A stretch of DNA of 64,000 nt from Corynebacterium sphenisci DSM 44792 (GCF_001941505.1 NZ_CP009248.1:496001-560000); one strand, 5' to 3'; positions 12,838-21,719 are shown, counted from the stretch's first letter. Numbers and translations: made by a program. The notes: generated from the sequence alone by a model not told the origin.

Positions 12838-14181
12838 TCAGCGCCGGCGCCGCCGGGAGCCGGCCCGGAAGGTCAGCACCCCGGCCAGGCCCAGCACCGC
12901 GCCGATGCCCAGGGCGATGAGCCCGGCCCGGGCCCCGGCCCGATCCGCGGCCGAGGCCGCCGAGGCCTCCCGGGCGCGCTCATGGTCCCGGGCCCACTGC
13001 CGCGCCGCCGGATCCGGCTCCGGCGCGGCCGCCGCGGCGCGCTCGTCGAGATCGCCGACCCGGGCCCCCGGGGCGGCGAACCCGGCCTCCAGCAGCGCCG
13101 CGGCCTGCTGCCACGGGCGGGCCTGCGCGGCGGGGGAGTCCAGCAGCACCACGCCCAGCCGGCGGCCGCCGCGTTCGGCGACCCCGGCGAAGGTGTGCCG
13201 GGCGTCGTCGGTGTAGCCGGTCTTGCCGCCCAGGGCGCCGTCGAACCCGGAGGCGAGCAGCTGGTTGTCGTTGGACATGGTGAACCCGGGCAGATCGGCG
13301 CCGTCGCCGGGCATCTCGGTGAGCCGGGTCGCGGAGAGCTCCCGGTAGCGGTCGTCGGCGAAGCCGGCGCGCAGGAACAGCGCCAGGTCCACCGCGGAGG
13401 TGGACTGCCCGGCGGCGTCCAGGCCGGTGACGTCGCGCACCCGGGTGTCCGTGGCGCCGAGCTCCGCGGCCAGCGCGTTGACCTTGTCCAGCGCCGCCGC
13501 GGATCCGCCCAGGGTGCGTTCCAGGGCCCGGCCGCAGTCGTTGCCGGAGTTCATCAGCAGCCCCAGCAGCAGCTGCCGCACCGGGTAGTCCACCCCGGCC
13601 ACCAGGCCCGCCCGGGAGCCCTCGGCGGCCTCGTCGGCGGCGGTGGCGGTCACCGTCCGGTCCAGGTCCAGCTCGCGCAGGGCCACCTGGGCGAGCAGCA
13701 CCTTGATCACCGAGGCGGGCCGGTACCGGCCGTGCGGGTCCTTCGCCGCCAGGATCGTCCCCTCGCCCAGGTCCACCACCGCCCAGGCGCTGGCGTCGAG
13801 CTCCGCGGGCACGGCGAACCCCTCCCCGGCGATCACCCCGCAGCCGGCCATCCGGGGGCCGCCGACCGGGTCGGCGGGCACCGGCAGCGGCGCCGGCGCC
13901 CCGTCCGGGGCGGGGGCCTCGGAGGTGGTCACCGCCTTCGGCGGGGTGCTGCGGTGCGGGCAGCCGGAGGTGTCGCGCACCCCGGGGAAGGGGCCCGCGT
14001 CCCCGTCGGCCTCCTCCGTGGCGGCGTCCGCGCCGGCCGGGATCCCGGTCTCGTCGGCGGGCCCCGGGGCGGGCTGGGCCCAGGCGTCGGCGGCGGGCAG
14101 CAGCAGCGCGGCGGCGGCCAGGGCCAGGGCGCGGCGGCCGGCGGGGGCGGTCCGGGGCAGGGGCGAGGATGCGGCGAACAT
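12838..14181 (-). CDS. dacB: Secreted D-alanyl-D-alanine carboxypeptidase (PBP5-type, S11)
   Basis: This enzyme trims the terminal D-Ala from peptidoglycan stem peptides outside the membrane. The 447-aa protein has a signal peptide (RRALALAAAALLLPAADAWA, cleavage likely after AWA) and a Pro/acidic spacer. All three serine-transpeptidase motifs follow: SxxK in YRPASVIKVLL (near residue 150), SGN in LLMNSGNDCG, and KTG in GGKTGYTDDARHT. A C-terminal TM helix with an RRRRR stop-transfer tail (about 420-447) anchors it. The ATG at 14179-14181 is chosen to give a proper signal peptide; an ATG at 14218-14220 is an alternative. Confidence 0.93.
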   Translation of the reverse strand: MFAASSPLPRTAPAGRRALALAAAALLLPAADAWAQPAPGPADETGIPAGADAATEEADGDAGPFPGVRDTSGCPHRSTPPKAVTTSEAPAPDGAPAPLPVPADPVGGPRMAGCGVIAGEGFAVPAELDASAWAVVDLGEGTILAAKDPHGRYRPASVIKVLLAQVALRELDLDRTVTATAADEAAEGSRAGLVAGVDYPVRQLLLGLLMNSGNDCGRALERTLGGSAAALDKVNALAAELGATDTRVRDVTGLDAAGQSTSAVDLALFLRAGFADDRYRELSATRLTEMPGDGADLPGFTMSNDNQLLASGFDGALGGKTGYTDDARHTFAGVAERGGRRLGVVLLDSPAAQARPWQQAAALLEAGFAAPGARVGDLDERAAAAAPEPDPAARQWARDHERAREASAASAADRAGARAGLIALGIGAVLGLAGVLTFRAGSRRRRR

Positions 14182-14254
14182 CCCCGGATTGTCGCACCCG
14201 CCGGGCGCCGAGGCGGACATGACCCCGCCGACGGGCTCGGCTACGGTACCCATC

Positions 14255-15436
14255 ATGGACAACGACCTGGATGCCCGTGACGCCGGGCGGCGGCCGAATC
14301 CCGCGGTGGTCGCCGGGCTGCCCAAGGTGGTCCTGCACGACCACCTCGACGGCGGGGCCCGGCCGGCGACGCTCATCGAGCTCGCCGCGGAGGCCGGCTA
14401 CCCGGATCTGCCCGCCGCCGATCCCGGGGAGCTGGCGGACTGGTTCATGGCCCGGGCCGGCTCCGGCTGCCGGGCGCACGTCGCCGAGGCGCTCGGCCAC
14501 GTCCGGGCGCTCACCGGCACCGCCGCGGCGGTGACCCGGCTGGCCCGGGAGGCGGTGGCCGATCTGGCCGGGGACAACGTGGTCTACGCGGAGCTGCGGA
14601 TCGCCCCGGAGCTGCACCTGCACGGCGGGCTGGACCCGCAGCAGGTGGTCGATGCCGCGGTGGCGGGCCTGCGCGCCGGGGAAGCCGAGGCCGCCGAGGC
14701 CGGCCACCCGATCACCGCCCGGCTCATCGTCTCCGCCCGCCGCGAGGGCGGCCGCACCGAGGAGATCGCCCGGCTGGTGGCGGACAACGTCCCGGAGAAC
14801 GCCGACCACCCTTACGTGGTGGCCTTCGACCTGTGCGGCCCGGAGGAGGGCAACCCGCCCTCGGCGCACCAGGCGGCCTTCGATCTGCTGCGCCGCAAGC
14901 TCACCGCCTCCACGGTGCACGCCGGGGAGGACGCCGGGGTGGGCTCCATCCGGGAGGCGGTGATCGCCGGGGCGAACCGGATCGGGCACGGGGTGCGCAT
15001 CTACGAGGACTTCGCCGCCTCCCTGGACGGGGTGGAGCTGCAGTTCCTCTCCGGGCACATCCGGGATCTGCGGATCCCCCTGGAGCTGTGCCCCACCGCC
15101 AACCTGTGCTCCGGGGTGGTCGACGACATCTCCGACCACCCCTTCCCGCTGCTCGACGACCTCGGCTTCACCTGCACCGTGAACACCGACAAGCGGCTGC
15201 TCTACGGCACCTCGATGACCCGGGAGATGATGCTGCTGGTCGACGAGTTCGACTACGGCTACACCGAGCTGTTCCAGCTGACCTGCAACGCCATCGAGAA
15301 CGCGTTCATCGACCTGCCCACCAGGGAGCGGATCCTGGACACCCGGATCTACCCTGAGTACCTGCGGCTCACCGACCGGGACAACGACGGCGAGATCGAC
15401 GCCGACGAGGACCTGGAGTCCCTCGGCGGGGAGTAG
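14255..15436 (+). CDS. add: Adenosine deaminase with an EF-hand-like C-terminal loop
   Basis: Hydrolytic deaminase converting adenosine to inosine (purine salvage), 393 aa, cytosolic TIM barrel. Zinc and catalytic motifs are HDHLDGG (about residue 28), the glutamate in VHAGEDAG, the RIGHG motif and the aspartate in VNTDKRLLYGTSMTREM. The C-terminal 20 residues are unusual: positions 374-385 read DRDNDGEIDADE, an exact canonical EF-hand loop (D1, D3, D5, G6, I8, E12), followed by an acidic end. A single loop without obvious flanking helix pairs may bind Ca2+ weakly or simply be an acidic tail. The gene is divergent from dacB with about 70 bp between starts. Confidence 0.93.
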   Translation: MDNDLDARDAGRRPNPAVVAGLPKVVLHDHLDGGARPATLIELAAEAGYPDLPAADPGELADWFMARAGSGCRAHVAEALGHVRALTGTAAAVTRLAREAVADLAGDNVVYAELRIAPELHLHGGLDPQQVVDAAVAGLRAGEAEAAEAGHPITARLIVSARREGGRTEEIARLVADNVPENADHPYVVAFDLCGPEEGNPPSAHQAAFDLLRRKLTASTVHAGEDAGVGSIREAVIAGANRIGHGVRIYEDFAASLDGVELQFLSGHIRDLRIPLELCPTANLCSGVVDDISDHPFPLLDDLGFTCTVNTDKRLLYGTSMTREMMLLVDEFDYGYTELFQLTCNAIENAFIDLPTRERILDTRIYPEYLRLTDRDNDGEIDADEDLESLGGE

Positions 15437-15750
15437 CCCGCCGGCGGGCAGGTTCCCCCGGGCGGGGGGGGGGTGAGAGTCGGCTCGATGATCCGCGTTC
15501 GGGGCGTCCGCCGGATCCACGGTATCCGGTGGTGAGGCGGGTAGCGGGCCCTGCCGGAGCGCTTCCGCCGCGCGCCGGGGCGAATGTCCCCGGGGTTGCC
15601 CGGGGGTGGCCATGAGGGCAGCATTGCCTCAGCGCGGCCGGGGCGCACCCCCGGGGTTCCGCCATCGGAACCGCCCCTCGGGGAGCCGTGCCGGCCACGG
15701 TCCGGCGCAAGCCGCCGGCCAGGAGGGATGGAGGGCGCGCCGATGCGACG
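15437..15750. other. Non-coding stretch ahead of the ABC cassette
   Basis: No convincing gene. It holds a run of ten G (15464-15473), an inverted repeat CCGGAT...ATCCGG near 15510-15530, and TGAGGGCAGCATTGCCTCA (15613-15631), whose TGAGG(G)CA and TGCCTCA arms are complementary apart from one extra G. The last could be an operator for the ABC operon. A strong AGGAGG occurs at 15721, but no in-frame start lies at normal distance. Confidence 0.5.
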
Positions 15751-16506
15751 ATGCCGCACTGCGAACGGGGCGGGCCGCTGAACCTGGTCTGCGAGGGGAT
15801 CCGCTTCGCCTACCCGCGCCGTGACCCGGTCCTCGTCGACGTCGGTTTCGCCGTCGACGGGGGCCTGGTGGCGTTGCTGGGGGAGAACGGGGCGGGCAAG
15901 TCGACGTTGATGGGCATCCTGGCCACCCAGCCGCCCCCGGGCCGGCTGTCCGGCACGGTGCGGATCGGCGGAGTCGCGGTCGCCCCGGGGACCCGGCGGC
16001 GGATCCGGCGGGATCTCGGGTGGGTTCCGCAGGAGTTCCCCTTCGATCCCGCCCAGCGGGTTGGGGCCGCCGTGGGGATGGTCGCCCGCCTGCGGGGGAT
16101 GGCCCGCCCGGAGGTCGGGGAGGCGGTGGCGGCGGCGTTGGCCCTCGTGGGGCTGGAGGATCGGGCCGACCGGCGCCTCGGCGAGCTCTCCGGGGGCCTG
16201 CGGCGCCGGGCGGTGATCGCCGCCGGGATCGTGCACCGGCCCCGGGTGGTGCTGCTCGACGAGCCGACCGCGGGGCTGGATCCGGCCAACCGGCGCCGGA
16301 TCATGGAGATCCTCGCCCGGGGCGCGGAATCGGGGATGACCGTGCTGTTCAGCACGCATCTGGCCGCCGATGCCGCGGGCGCGGATCGGGTGCTGTTCCT
16401 CTCCGGCGGCGGCATCGTGGAGGATGCGGCCCCGGAGACCCTGGTGCGCCGCCATGGCGGCATCGACGAGGCCTTCGTGGCCCTCGGCGGTGATCCCGAT
16501 GCCTAG
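15751..16506 (+). CDS. ABC transporter ATP-binding protein
   Basis: A 251-aa ATPase that should power the membrane proteins encoded next to it. Walker A is GENGAGKST (about residues 43-51), the Q-loop is WVPQEFPFD, the signature is LSGGLRRRAVIAAGI, Walker B is VVLLDEPTAGLD and the switch His is in FSTHLAAD. Sequence style is that of exporter/antibiotic-type subunits (CcmA-like). The ATG at 15751 is chosen because similarity begins at LNLVCEGIRFAYP; its ribosome site is weak and a GTG at 15688 is possible. It overlaps the next gene by 8 bp. TTG leucine codons (for example GTGGCGTTGCTG, ACGTTGATG, GCGTTGGCC) are much commoner than in flanking genes. Confidence 0.9.
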   Translation: MPHCERGGPLNLVCEGIRFAYPRRDPVLVDVGFAVDGGLVALLGENGAGKSTLMGILATQPPPGRLSGTVRIGGVAVAPGTRRRIRRDLGWVPQEFPFDPAQRVGAAVGMVARLRGMARPEVGEAVAAALALVGLEDRADRRLGELSGGLRRRAVIAAGIVHRPRVVLLDEPTAGLDPANRRRIMEILARGAESGMTVLFSTHLAADAAGADRVLFLSGGGIVEDAAPETLVRRHGGIDEAFVALGGDPDA

Positions 16507-17782
16507 TCCGGCGCGGATCCGGGCGCTGATCTGCGCCGCGCCGCTGGTGCCGCTCGGATTCGCGCTCGGGGCCCCCGACTACGTGGTGGGCTTCTGGCCG
16601 CTCGCGATGGAGCAGCTGCGGTACCTGGCCGGAGCCGCCGGGATCTGCGCGGCGGTGGCCGCGGCCTGGAACGCCGCCCAGGTCGATCACCGCTACCTGG
16701 GGGCGTCCGCGGCCGGCCGTGCCCGGGCGGTGTTGGCCCTGGTCGAGCCGGCGGCCACGATGACGCTGCTGCTCGGCGGGGTGGGTGCCGCGGGCGTGCT
16801 GCTCCGGCTGTACCGTGCCCCGGTGGGGGGAGCGATCCCGTGGTGGATCGTGGTGTCCTCGGTGCTGTGGGTGGTGGCCGCGGCCGCGGCCGGCGCCGCG
16901 GCCGGCGCCTGGCGGTATCGGCAACCGGCCCTGGCCGGGGTGATCGCCTTCGTCGGCGCGGTCGGGCTGCTGGTGCTGGCCAACCGCCCGGCCGGGATCA
17001 CGTGGGCGCCGATGGCGTTATTCGGGTGGACCTCGAGCGATAATTTCGTCCGGTACCTGCCGGATACCGCCGCCCTGGTGGGCTCCTGGGTGATTGCGGG
17101 GGCGATTGCGACATGGGCGGTCTGGTCGCTGCTGCGGCGCGGCGGGGCCGCCGCCCGCGTGGTCACCGTCGTGGTGGCGGTGCCGGCGCTGGTGGCGGTG
17201 TCCGCGGTGACCGCGCGGGGGCCGGCCGATGCGGGCCGGTTGGTGCCGCGGCCGATGCCGGATGCGCCGGAGTGCACCGCCGAGGCCGGGGGCGTCCGGG
17301 TGTGCGGATGGCCCGAGCACCGTGCGCAGATCGCGGCCCTGGACGCCCGGTGGCCGGAGGTGGCGGAGTATCTGCGGGCCATCGGCGTGCCAATGCCGGA
17401 GGGGCTGATCGCCGCCGAGGGCCTGGAGCGGGTGCTGCCGGAGGAGCCGGTGGGGGTCGCCGACTACATCGCCACCCCCGATGTCGCGACGTCCTATCTG
17501 GTGGATGATGCGGTGACCCGCACGCTCGGCGAGGAGACCGTGCTGGGCTGCACCACCGCAGACGGTCCGCTGTACATGGGGGTGCTGCCGGCCTTCGGGT
17601 TCGTCGCCCAGGAGCTGTACTTCCCCGATGCCCCAGCGGGGAATCTGGGGATGCCGGGTCAGGAGGCCATCATTCGGTGGCTCGCCGAGCATGACGAGGG
17701 GGAGGTGGTCGCGGGGATGCGCGGGCTCCTCGCCGACCTCGCCGACTGCGGTGCGGGGGCCGCCCCGGAGACGCCGTGGTGA
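16499..17782 (+). CDS. ABC transporter membrane protein with extracellular Cys-WPEH domain
   Basis: A 427-aa protein: about six or seven hydrophobic helices (residues 10-250), then a hydrophilic C-terminal domain of about 170 residues predicted outside the cell. This domain contains two nearby cysteines (C259 and C269) and the motif CGWPEH (269-274). I recall similar C-x-WPEH domains in actinobacterial ABC permeases of unknown substrate, but could not check. It overlaps the ATPase gene (ATGCCTAG) and the next gene (GTGA), so all three are translationally coupled. Likely a permease subunit of an exporter or self-protection pump; the substrate is unknown. Confidence 0.8.
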   Translation: MPSPARIRALICAAPLVPLGFALGAPDYVVGFWPLAMEQLRYLAGAAGICAAVAAAWNAAQVDHRYLGASAAGRARAVLALVEPAATMTLLLGGVGAAGVLLRLYRAPVGGAIPWWIVVSSVLWVVAAAAAGAAAGAWRYRQPALAGVIAFVGAVGLLVLANRPAGITWAPMALFGWTSSDNFVRYLPDTAALVGSWVIAGAIATWAVWSLLRRGGAAARVVTVVVAVPALVAVSAVTARGPADAGRLVPRPMPDAPECTAEAGGVRVCGWPEHRAQIAALDARWPEVAEYLRAIGVPMPEGLIAAEGLERVLPEEPVGVADYIATPDVATSYLVDDAVTRTLGEETVLGCTTADGPLYMGVLPAFGFVAQELYFPDAPAGNLGMPGQEAIIRWLAEHDEGEVVAGMRGLLADLADCGAGAAPETPW

Positions 17783-18372
17783 CCCCGGCGTGGGGGCCGT
17801 ATCCGCGGTTGCGCAGGTGGCCGGAGTTCCTGCTGCTCCAGCCGGTGGCGGTGGGGATGGCCCTGATCGGCGGATCGCCGTTGCCGCATCCGTTCGGACT
17901 GTGGGTGGAGCCGCAGGTGCGGGTCGGTGCGTTCCTGCCGTTGCTGGAGGTCGTCGCGGTGGGGCTGCTGCTGCGGTCGCGGTGGTCCCGGGATTATGAG
18001 GAGGCGGTCACCGCGGGGTCCACGGTGCTGCCGCGGGCGGTGGTGCTCGCCGTCGCCGCTGTGGTGGCGGCGGTCCCGTGGGCGGTGCTCCTCGTCCGCG
18101 GGGTGCCGGCGTCCTTCGTGGTGATGACCGTCGGGTGGCTGGGCCTGGGCGTCGGGGTGCTGCTGCTGGGCTTCGGCCCGGCGGGGCCGGCGTGGGCGAT
18201 CCCGGTCGCCGCGGCGGTGGCCGGTGCGCTGGCGGCCGGGGGCTGGTTCCCCGCGGTCGTGGCGGTGCTGGGCGATGGCCTCGGCGCCGGCCGGCCGGTG
18301 TGGGCGCCGGTGGTGGATCTGCTGGTGCTGGCCGCCGGGGTGGCGGCACACCTGCGCCGCGGCGCCGGCTAG
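17779..18372 (+). CDS. Hydrophobic membrane protein, third gene of the ABC cassette
   Basis: A 197-aa, very hydrophobic protein with about five or six TM segments. It begins TPAWGPYPRLRRWPEFLLLQ and ends with a short basic tail AAHLRRGAG. The GTG at 17779 overlaps the permease stop (GTGA); a GTG one codon earlier is equally possible. It is probably the second membrane subunit of the transporter. It shares the TTG-rich leucine codon use of the other two genes. Its TAG stop is interlocked with the stop of the convergent gene (CTAG at 18369-18372). No family was recognised. Confidence 0.75.
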   Translation: MTPAWGPYPRLRRWPEFLLLQPVAVGMALIGGSPLPHPFGLWVEPQVRVGAFLPLLEVVAVGLLLRSRWSRDYEEAVTAGSTVLPRAVVLAVAAVVAAVPWAVLLVRGVPASFVVMTVGWLGLGVGVLLLGFGPAGPAWAIPVAAAVAGALAAGGWFPAVVAVLGDGLGAGRPVWAPVVDLLVLAAGVAAHLRRGAG

Positions 18373-19607
18373 ATCTTCGTGGTGAAGCGGTCGGTGAGGC
18401 CCTTCTCCAGGCGGCGCCAGCCGGCGGCCTCCTCCTCGTAGGGCGGCACCGGCTCGTCATTGGAGGACGGGTCCAGGATGTGGTTGAGGAACCACTGCAG
18501 CTGCTGGTTGCCGGCGAGGACCTCGTTGACCGCGTCATCGCCGGCCCAGTCCGCGGCGTCGGCGAGCAGCTCGTAGGCCCGGCCCAGCTGGGCGGGGTCG
18601 ACCTTCGCGGGCCCGGCGGCGATGTCCTCGGCCAGCCCGGCGAAGGAGTACTCGTTGTCGGCGTGCACGGTCAGCTCCAGCTCGCCGGCGTTGGCGGCGG
18701 TGATGATCTCCGACCAGGTGGCCGTCACCGCCAGATCGTGGTCGTCGTGCTCGAGCAGCCAGCGCACCAGCGTGCGGCCGTTGGCGAAGGTGTGGATCTC
18801 GCCCATCCGGCCGAGGAACACCGGCCGCCGGTCGAGGTAGCAGCGCAGGGTGTACAGGTTGCGCCCGGCGATGGAGATCTTCACCGGGTCGATCCCGGCG
18901 CGCGACCACACGGTGGCGTCGTAGGGGTCGCCGGCCGGTTCCGCATCGCCCTTCTCGGCCTCCCGGCGGCGGGCCTCCTCGGCGCGGCGGCGCTCGATCT
19001 CCTCCCCGGCGGCGGTGAGCCGGGCGGCGGCGTCCTCGGCCGCGGCCGGGTCCACCTCGGGGGCCGCCCCGTGTAGGGCGTCGATCTCGTCGACCACCCC
19101 GTCCCAGTTGGCCAGGATCACCCGGCCGATGGCGGACCACTGCTCCCGGCCGCCGCCGTGGAACTGGTCCGGGCCGGCGGCGGTGGCGGCGAGCACCGAG
19201 TTGGTGGCGAACATCCGGTTGGTCTTCGCCAGCGCGCAGATCGCCCCGATGGAGCGGGCGATGGACAGGATCCCGTCGGCCTTCCGCACATGCGCCAGAT
19301 CCGGCGGCCCGCACAGCACGTCCGGCAGGCCCACCAGGTCGTGGCGGTCCCGGCCCTCGACGACGGCGGTGCCGGGCAGGCCCTCGGCGAAGCGGCGCCA
19401 CTGCGGGTGTGCGGTGAAGTCGTGCGCCGCCCCGGACTCCAGGAAGGCGAGCAGCTCCCCGGGGGAGTCGAAGAGGTAGACGTCCTCGCCGGCGCCGAGC
19501 AGCGCCTGCCATTCGGCGTTGCCCTCCCGCCAGCCGGGGGCGAAAAGGGTGTAGGCCGTGCCCCCGGTGAGCTCGAGCTCGATGGGGACGATGCCGTGGC
19601 GTGCCAT
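18369..19607 (-). CDS. Conserved-looking cytosolic protein of unknown function
   Basis: A 412-aa soluble protein without signal peptide or TM. It has an N-terminal segment IVPIELELTGGTAYTLFAPG, a middle charged coiled-coil-like stretch (ERRRAEEARRREAEKGD, about residues 210-226) and a second segment GIDPVKISIAGRNLYTLRCY that echoes the first (VPIELELTGGTAYTL versus DPVKISIAGRNLYTL), suggesting two related halves. It ends PPYEEEAAGWRRLEKGLTDR plus six residues. The ATG at 19605-19607 has GAGG 8 nt upstream. It is next to cell-envelope genes but no function is evident. Confidence 0.82.
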   Translation of the reverse strand: MARHGIVPIELELTGGTAYTLFAPGWREGNAEWQALLGAGEDVYLFDSPGELLAFLESGAAHDFTAHPQWRRFAEGLPGTAVVEGRDRHDLVGLPDVLCGPPDLAHVRKADGILSIARSIGAICALAKTNRMFATNSVLAATAAGPDQFHGGGREQWSAIGRVILANWDGVVDEIDALHGAAPEVDPAAAEDAAARLTAAGEEIERRRAEEARRREAEKGDAEPAGDPYDATVWSRAGIDPVKISIAGRNLYTLRCYLDRRPVFLGRMGEIHTFANGRTLVRWLLEHDDHDLAVTATWSEIITAANAGELELTVHADNEYSFAGLAEDIAAGPAKVDPAQLGRAYELLADAADWAGDDAVNEVLAGNQQLQWFLNHILDPSSNDEPVPPYEEEAAGWRRLEKGLTDRFTTKI

Positions 19608-19705
19608 GGGTACCTCGTTCGTGGTCGGATGCGTATGCCGGGTCCGCCGGGGGACCCCGCACAGGATACCCGGCGCATCCGGGGCCGGGGCGGCTCCCGC
19701 GCCGC

Positions 19706-20659
19706 TCAGCCGGTGGGCCGCCAGAACCCGAGGAAGGCCATGCCCAGGTTCGAGGTGCGGATCGGGTGCACCCCCACCGGGTCCCCGGCCTCCACCATCC
19801 GGCCCTCGTCGACGACCATCGCGACATGGCCCTCCCAGACCACCAGATCCCCGGGCAGCAGCTCCCCGGGGCCGACTGGGCGGCCCACCGCCTGCGCTGC
19901 GGCGGTGCGCGGGATGTCCACCCCGGCCTCGCCGTAGGCCCAGTGGGTCAGCCCCGAGCAGTCGAAGGCCTCCCCGGGGCTTTCCGCGCCCCACCGGTAG
20001 GGCACGCCGACCTGGCCCAGCGCATGCCGCACCGCCGCCGCGGCCTGCGGGGTGGGCGCCCCGGCCCCGGCCGCCGGTGGCGGGGCGGCCGCCGGCCGGG
20101 CCGGCGGGGCCGGTGCGGCGGCGGGGGCCGTGGACACCGGGCCCGGACCGGGCGCCGGCGGGATGGCGGGCTCCCGGGCCGCGATCCCGGACAGTCGACC
20201 GGTGGGTCCGGCCAGCCGGGACTCCAGCCGGGCCAGGGCGGCCGCCGCGGCGACCAGGGCGGCGACCCCGGCGGCGGCCAGCGCGGGGGCGGCGGCCGGC
20301 GACCCCGCCGGCCCGGCGGCGCCGGCCAGCGCCGGGGCCGCCCGGCGCAGGAACCCGTGCAGCGCCCCGCCGAGCTCCCCGGCGGCGTCCGCGATCGCGG
20401 CGAGGCCCTCGGCCACCGCCCGCTCGGCCTCGGCGGCGTCGGCGTGCACCACCCCGGCGGCCTCGGCGGCGGCGCCCAGGGAGCGGGCCGCGGCCGCCCC
20501 GGCGGAGCCGCCGAGGGCCCCGGCGACGGCGGCGGCCGCCGCCGGCCAGGCCCCCGGATCCGCGGGCGCGCCGAATCCGCCGGGTGCGGCCCCGCCCGCC
20601 CCGGCGAGGGCGGCGAGCAGCCCGGTGAGCGGGGCCGGGGGCGCGATCGCGCCGATCAC
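19706..20659 (-). CDS. NlpC/P60-domain peptidoglycan hydrolase with Ala-rich helical N-terminus
   Basis: A 317-aa protein. Residues 1-150 are Ala-rich and helical with no classical signal peptide. A Pro/Ala linker follows, then a C-terminal NlpC/P60 domain (about 190-317) with the catalytic Cys in [15 protein letters not shown] and the His in [11 protein letters not shown]. Such domains cut D-Glu-mDAP-type bonds in the wall. The start is GTG at 20657-20659, overlapping the TGA of the upstream gene (GTGA), so the two are translationally coupled. Absence of a Sec signal suggests either cytosolic location or non-Sec export, for example ESX-like; that is inference. Confidence 0.85.
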   Translation of the reverse strand: MIGAIAPPAPLTGLLAALAGAGGAAPGGFGAPADPGAWPAAAAAVAGALGGSAGAAAARSLGAAAEAAGVVHADAAEAERAVAEGLAAIADAAGELGGALHGFLRRAAPALAGAAGPAGSPAAAPALAAAGVAALVAAAAALARLESRLAGPTGRLSGIAAREPAIPPAPGPGPVSTAPAAAPAPPARPAAAPPPAAGAGAPTPQAAAAVRHALGQVGVPYRWGAESPGEAFDCSGLTHWAYGEAGVDIPRTAAAQAVGRPVGPGELLPGDLVVWEGHVAMVVDEGRMVEAGDPVGVHPIRTSNLGMAFLGFWRPTG

Positions 20660-20985
20660 GGCCGGGCCCCCGGGTGCAGCCGGCGCAGCGCCCGGGCCGC
20701 GGCGGCGTCCTGCCCGCCGGCGGCGGCCGCGGTGGCCTCCAGGGCGCCGGCGGCGGCCGCGGCGTAGGCGCCCAGCCGGTCGCCGCGCCGCTCCTGGGCG
20801 AGCGCGGCGGCCCCGGCGGCGGCGAGGAAGGCGGTCACGCAGGGCGGCCCCGCCGCGGCCTGCGGTGGCGGGGCCGGCGGCGGGGGAGCGGCGGCGAGGC
20901 CGCGCAGCCGGGCCGCGGCGGCGCGCAGCCCGGCGGGGTCGAGGTCGAGGGCCTCGCCGGCGGGGGTGCGGGTGCTGTGCTCCAT
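20656..20985 (-). CDS. Small Ala-rich helical protein coupled to the NlpC/P60 gene
   Basis: A 109-aa protein with acidic start [20 protein letters not shown], two helical stretches separated by a Pro-rich turn ([16 protein letters not shown], about residues 34-49) and a basic C-terminus. There is no signal peptide and no WXG motif, but the small helical-hairpin size and coupling to a signal-less wall hydrolase recall ESX-type partner proteins. The ATG at 20983-20985 is the first start after the divergent upp region. The function is unknown. Confidence 0.65.
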   Translation of the reverse strand: MEHSTRTPAGEALDLDPAGLRAAAARLRGLAAAPPPPAPPPQAAAGPPCVTAFLAAAGAAALAQERRGDRLGAYAAAAAGALEATAAAAGGQDAAAARALRRLHPGARP

Positions 20986-21083
20986 GCCCCTTAGACGCCG
21001 CCGGCCGGGCGGCGGGTTCCCGCATGCCCCGGATCCCGGCCGCAGCCGGGCCGGGCTCCGGCGCCGCGGGTAGATTCGGCCCC

Positions 21084-21719
21084 ATGGAGATCACCGTCGT
21101 CGACCACCCCCTGGCCGCAGCCCGACTGACCATCATGCGCGACGCCCGCACCGGCAACGACGGCTTCCGCGCCGCCCTCGCCGATCTCGGCGCGATGCTC
21201 GTCTACGAGGCCTCCCGGGACCTGCCCCTGGAGTCCTTCGAGGTGGCCACGCCCGTCGACGTGGCCGTCGGCCACCGGCTGGCCAACCCCCCGATCATCA
21301 TCCCGATCATCCGCGCCGGGCTGGGCATGATCGACCCGGCGCTGTCCATGATCCCCGACGCCCAGGTCGGCTTCATCGGCCTGGCCCGGGACGAGGAGAC
21401 CCACCGGCCGGTGCCCTACCTGGAGGCGCTGCCGGAGGACCTCTCCGACCGCCGGGTGTTCCTGGTGGACCCGATGCTGGCCACCGGCGGCTCCCTGCTG
21501 CACGCGCTGCGGCTGCTCGCCGATCGGGGCGCGCGGGACGTCACCGCGGTGTGCATGGTCTCCGCGCAGCCGGGGGTGGACGCGCTGGCCGGGTCCGGGC
21601 TGGCCGCCCGGCTGGTCACCGCCACGATCGACCCCGCCCTCGACGAGGACGCCTACATCGTGCCGGGCCTGGGCGATGCCGGGGACCGGCTCTACGGCCC
21701 CCGCAACATCGACCTGTGA
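21084..21719 (+). CDS. upp: Uracil phosphoribosyltransferase
   Basis: Pyrimidine-salvage enzyme making UMP from uracil and PRPP; 211 aa, standard length, cytosolic. It begins [20 protein letters not shown], has the [10 protein letters not shown] substrate segment and the PRPP-binding loop [11 protein letters not shown], and ends with the [15 protein letters not shown] motif that binds uracil. The long open frame upstream in the same phase is a GC artefact; the first methionine with family similarity is at 21084. It is divergent from the small helical protein gene. Confidence 0.97.
   Translation: MEITVVDHPLAAARLTIMRDARTGNDGFRAALADLGAMLVYEASRDLPLESFEVATPVDVAVGHRLANPPIIIPIIRAGLGMIDPALSMIPDAQVGFIGLARDEETHRPVPYLEALPEDLSDRRVFLVDPMLATGGSLLHALRLLADRGARDVTAVCMVSAQPGVDALAGSGLAARLVTATIDPALDEDAYIVPGLGDAGDRLYGPRNIDL

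Noticed and set aside
12980..15613. 877-codon open frame antisense to dacB/add
   Set aside because: It lies opposite two well-supported genes, has Gly/Arg/His-rich composition and no domain; a codon-position effect of very high GC.
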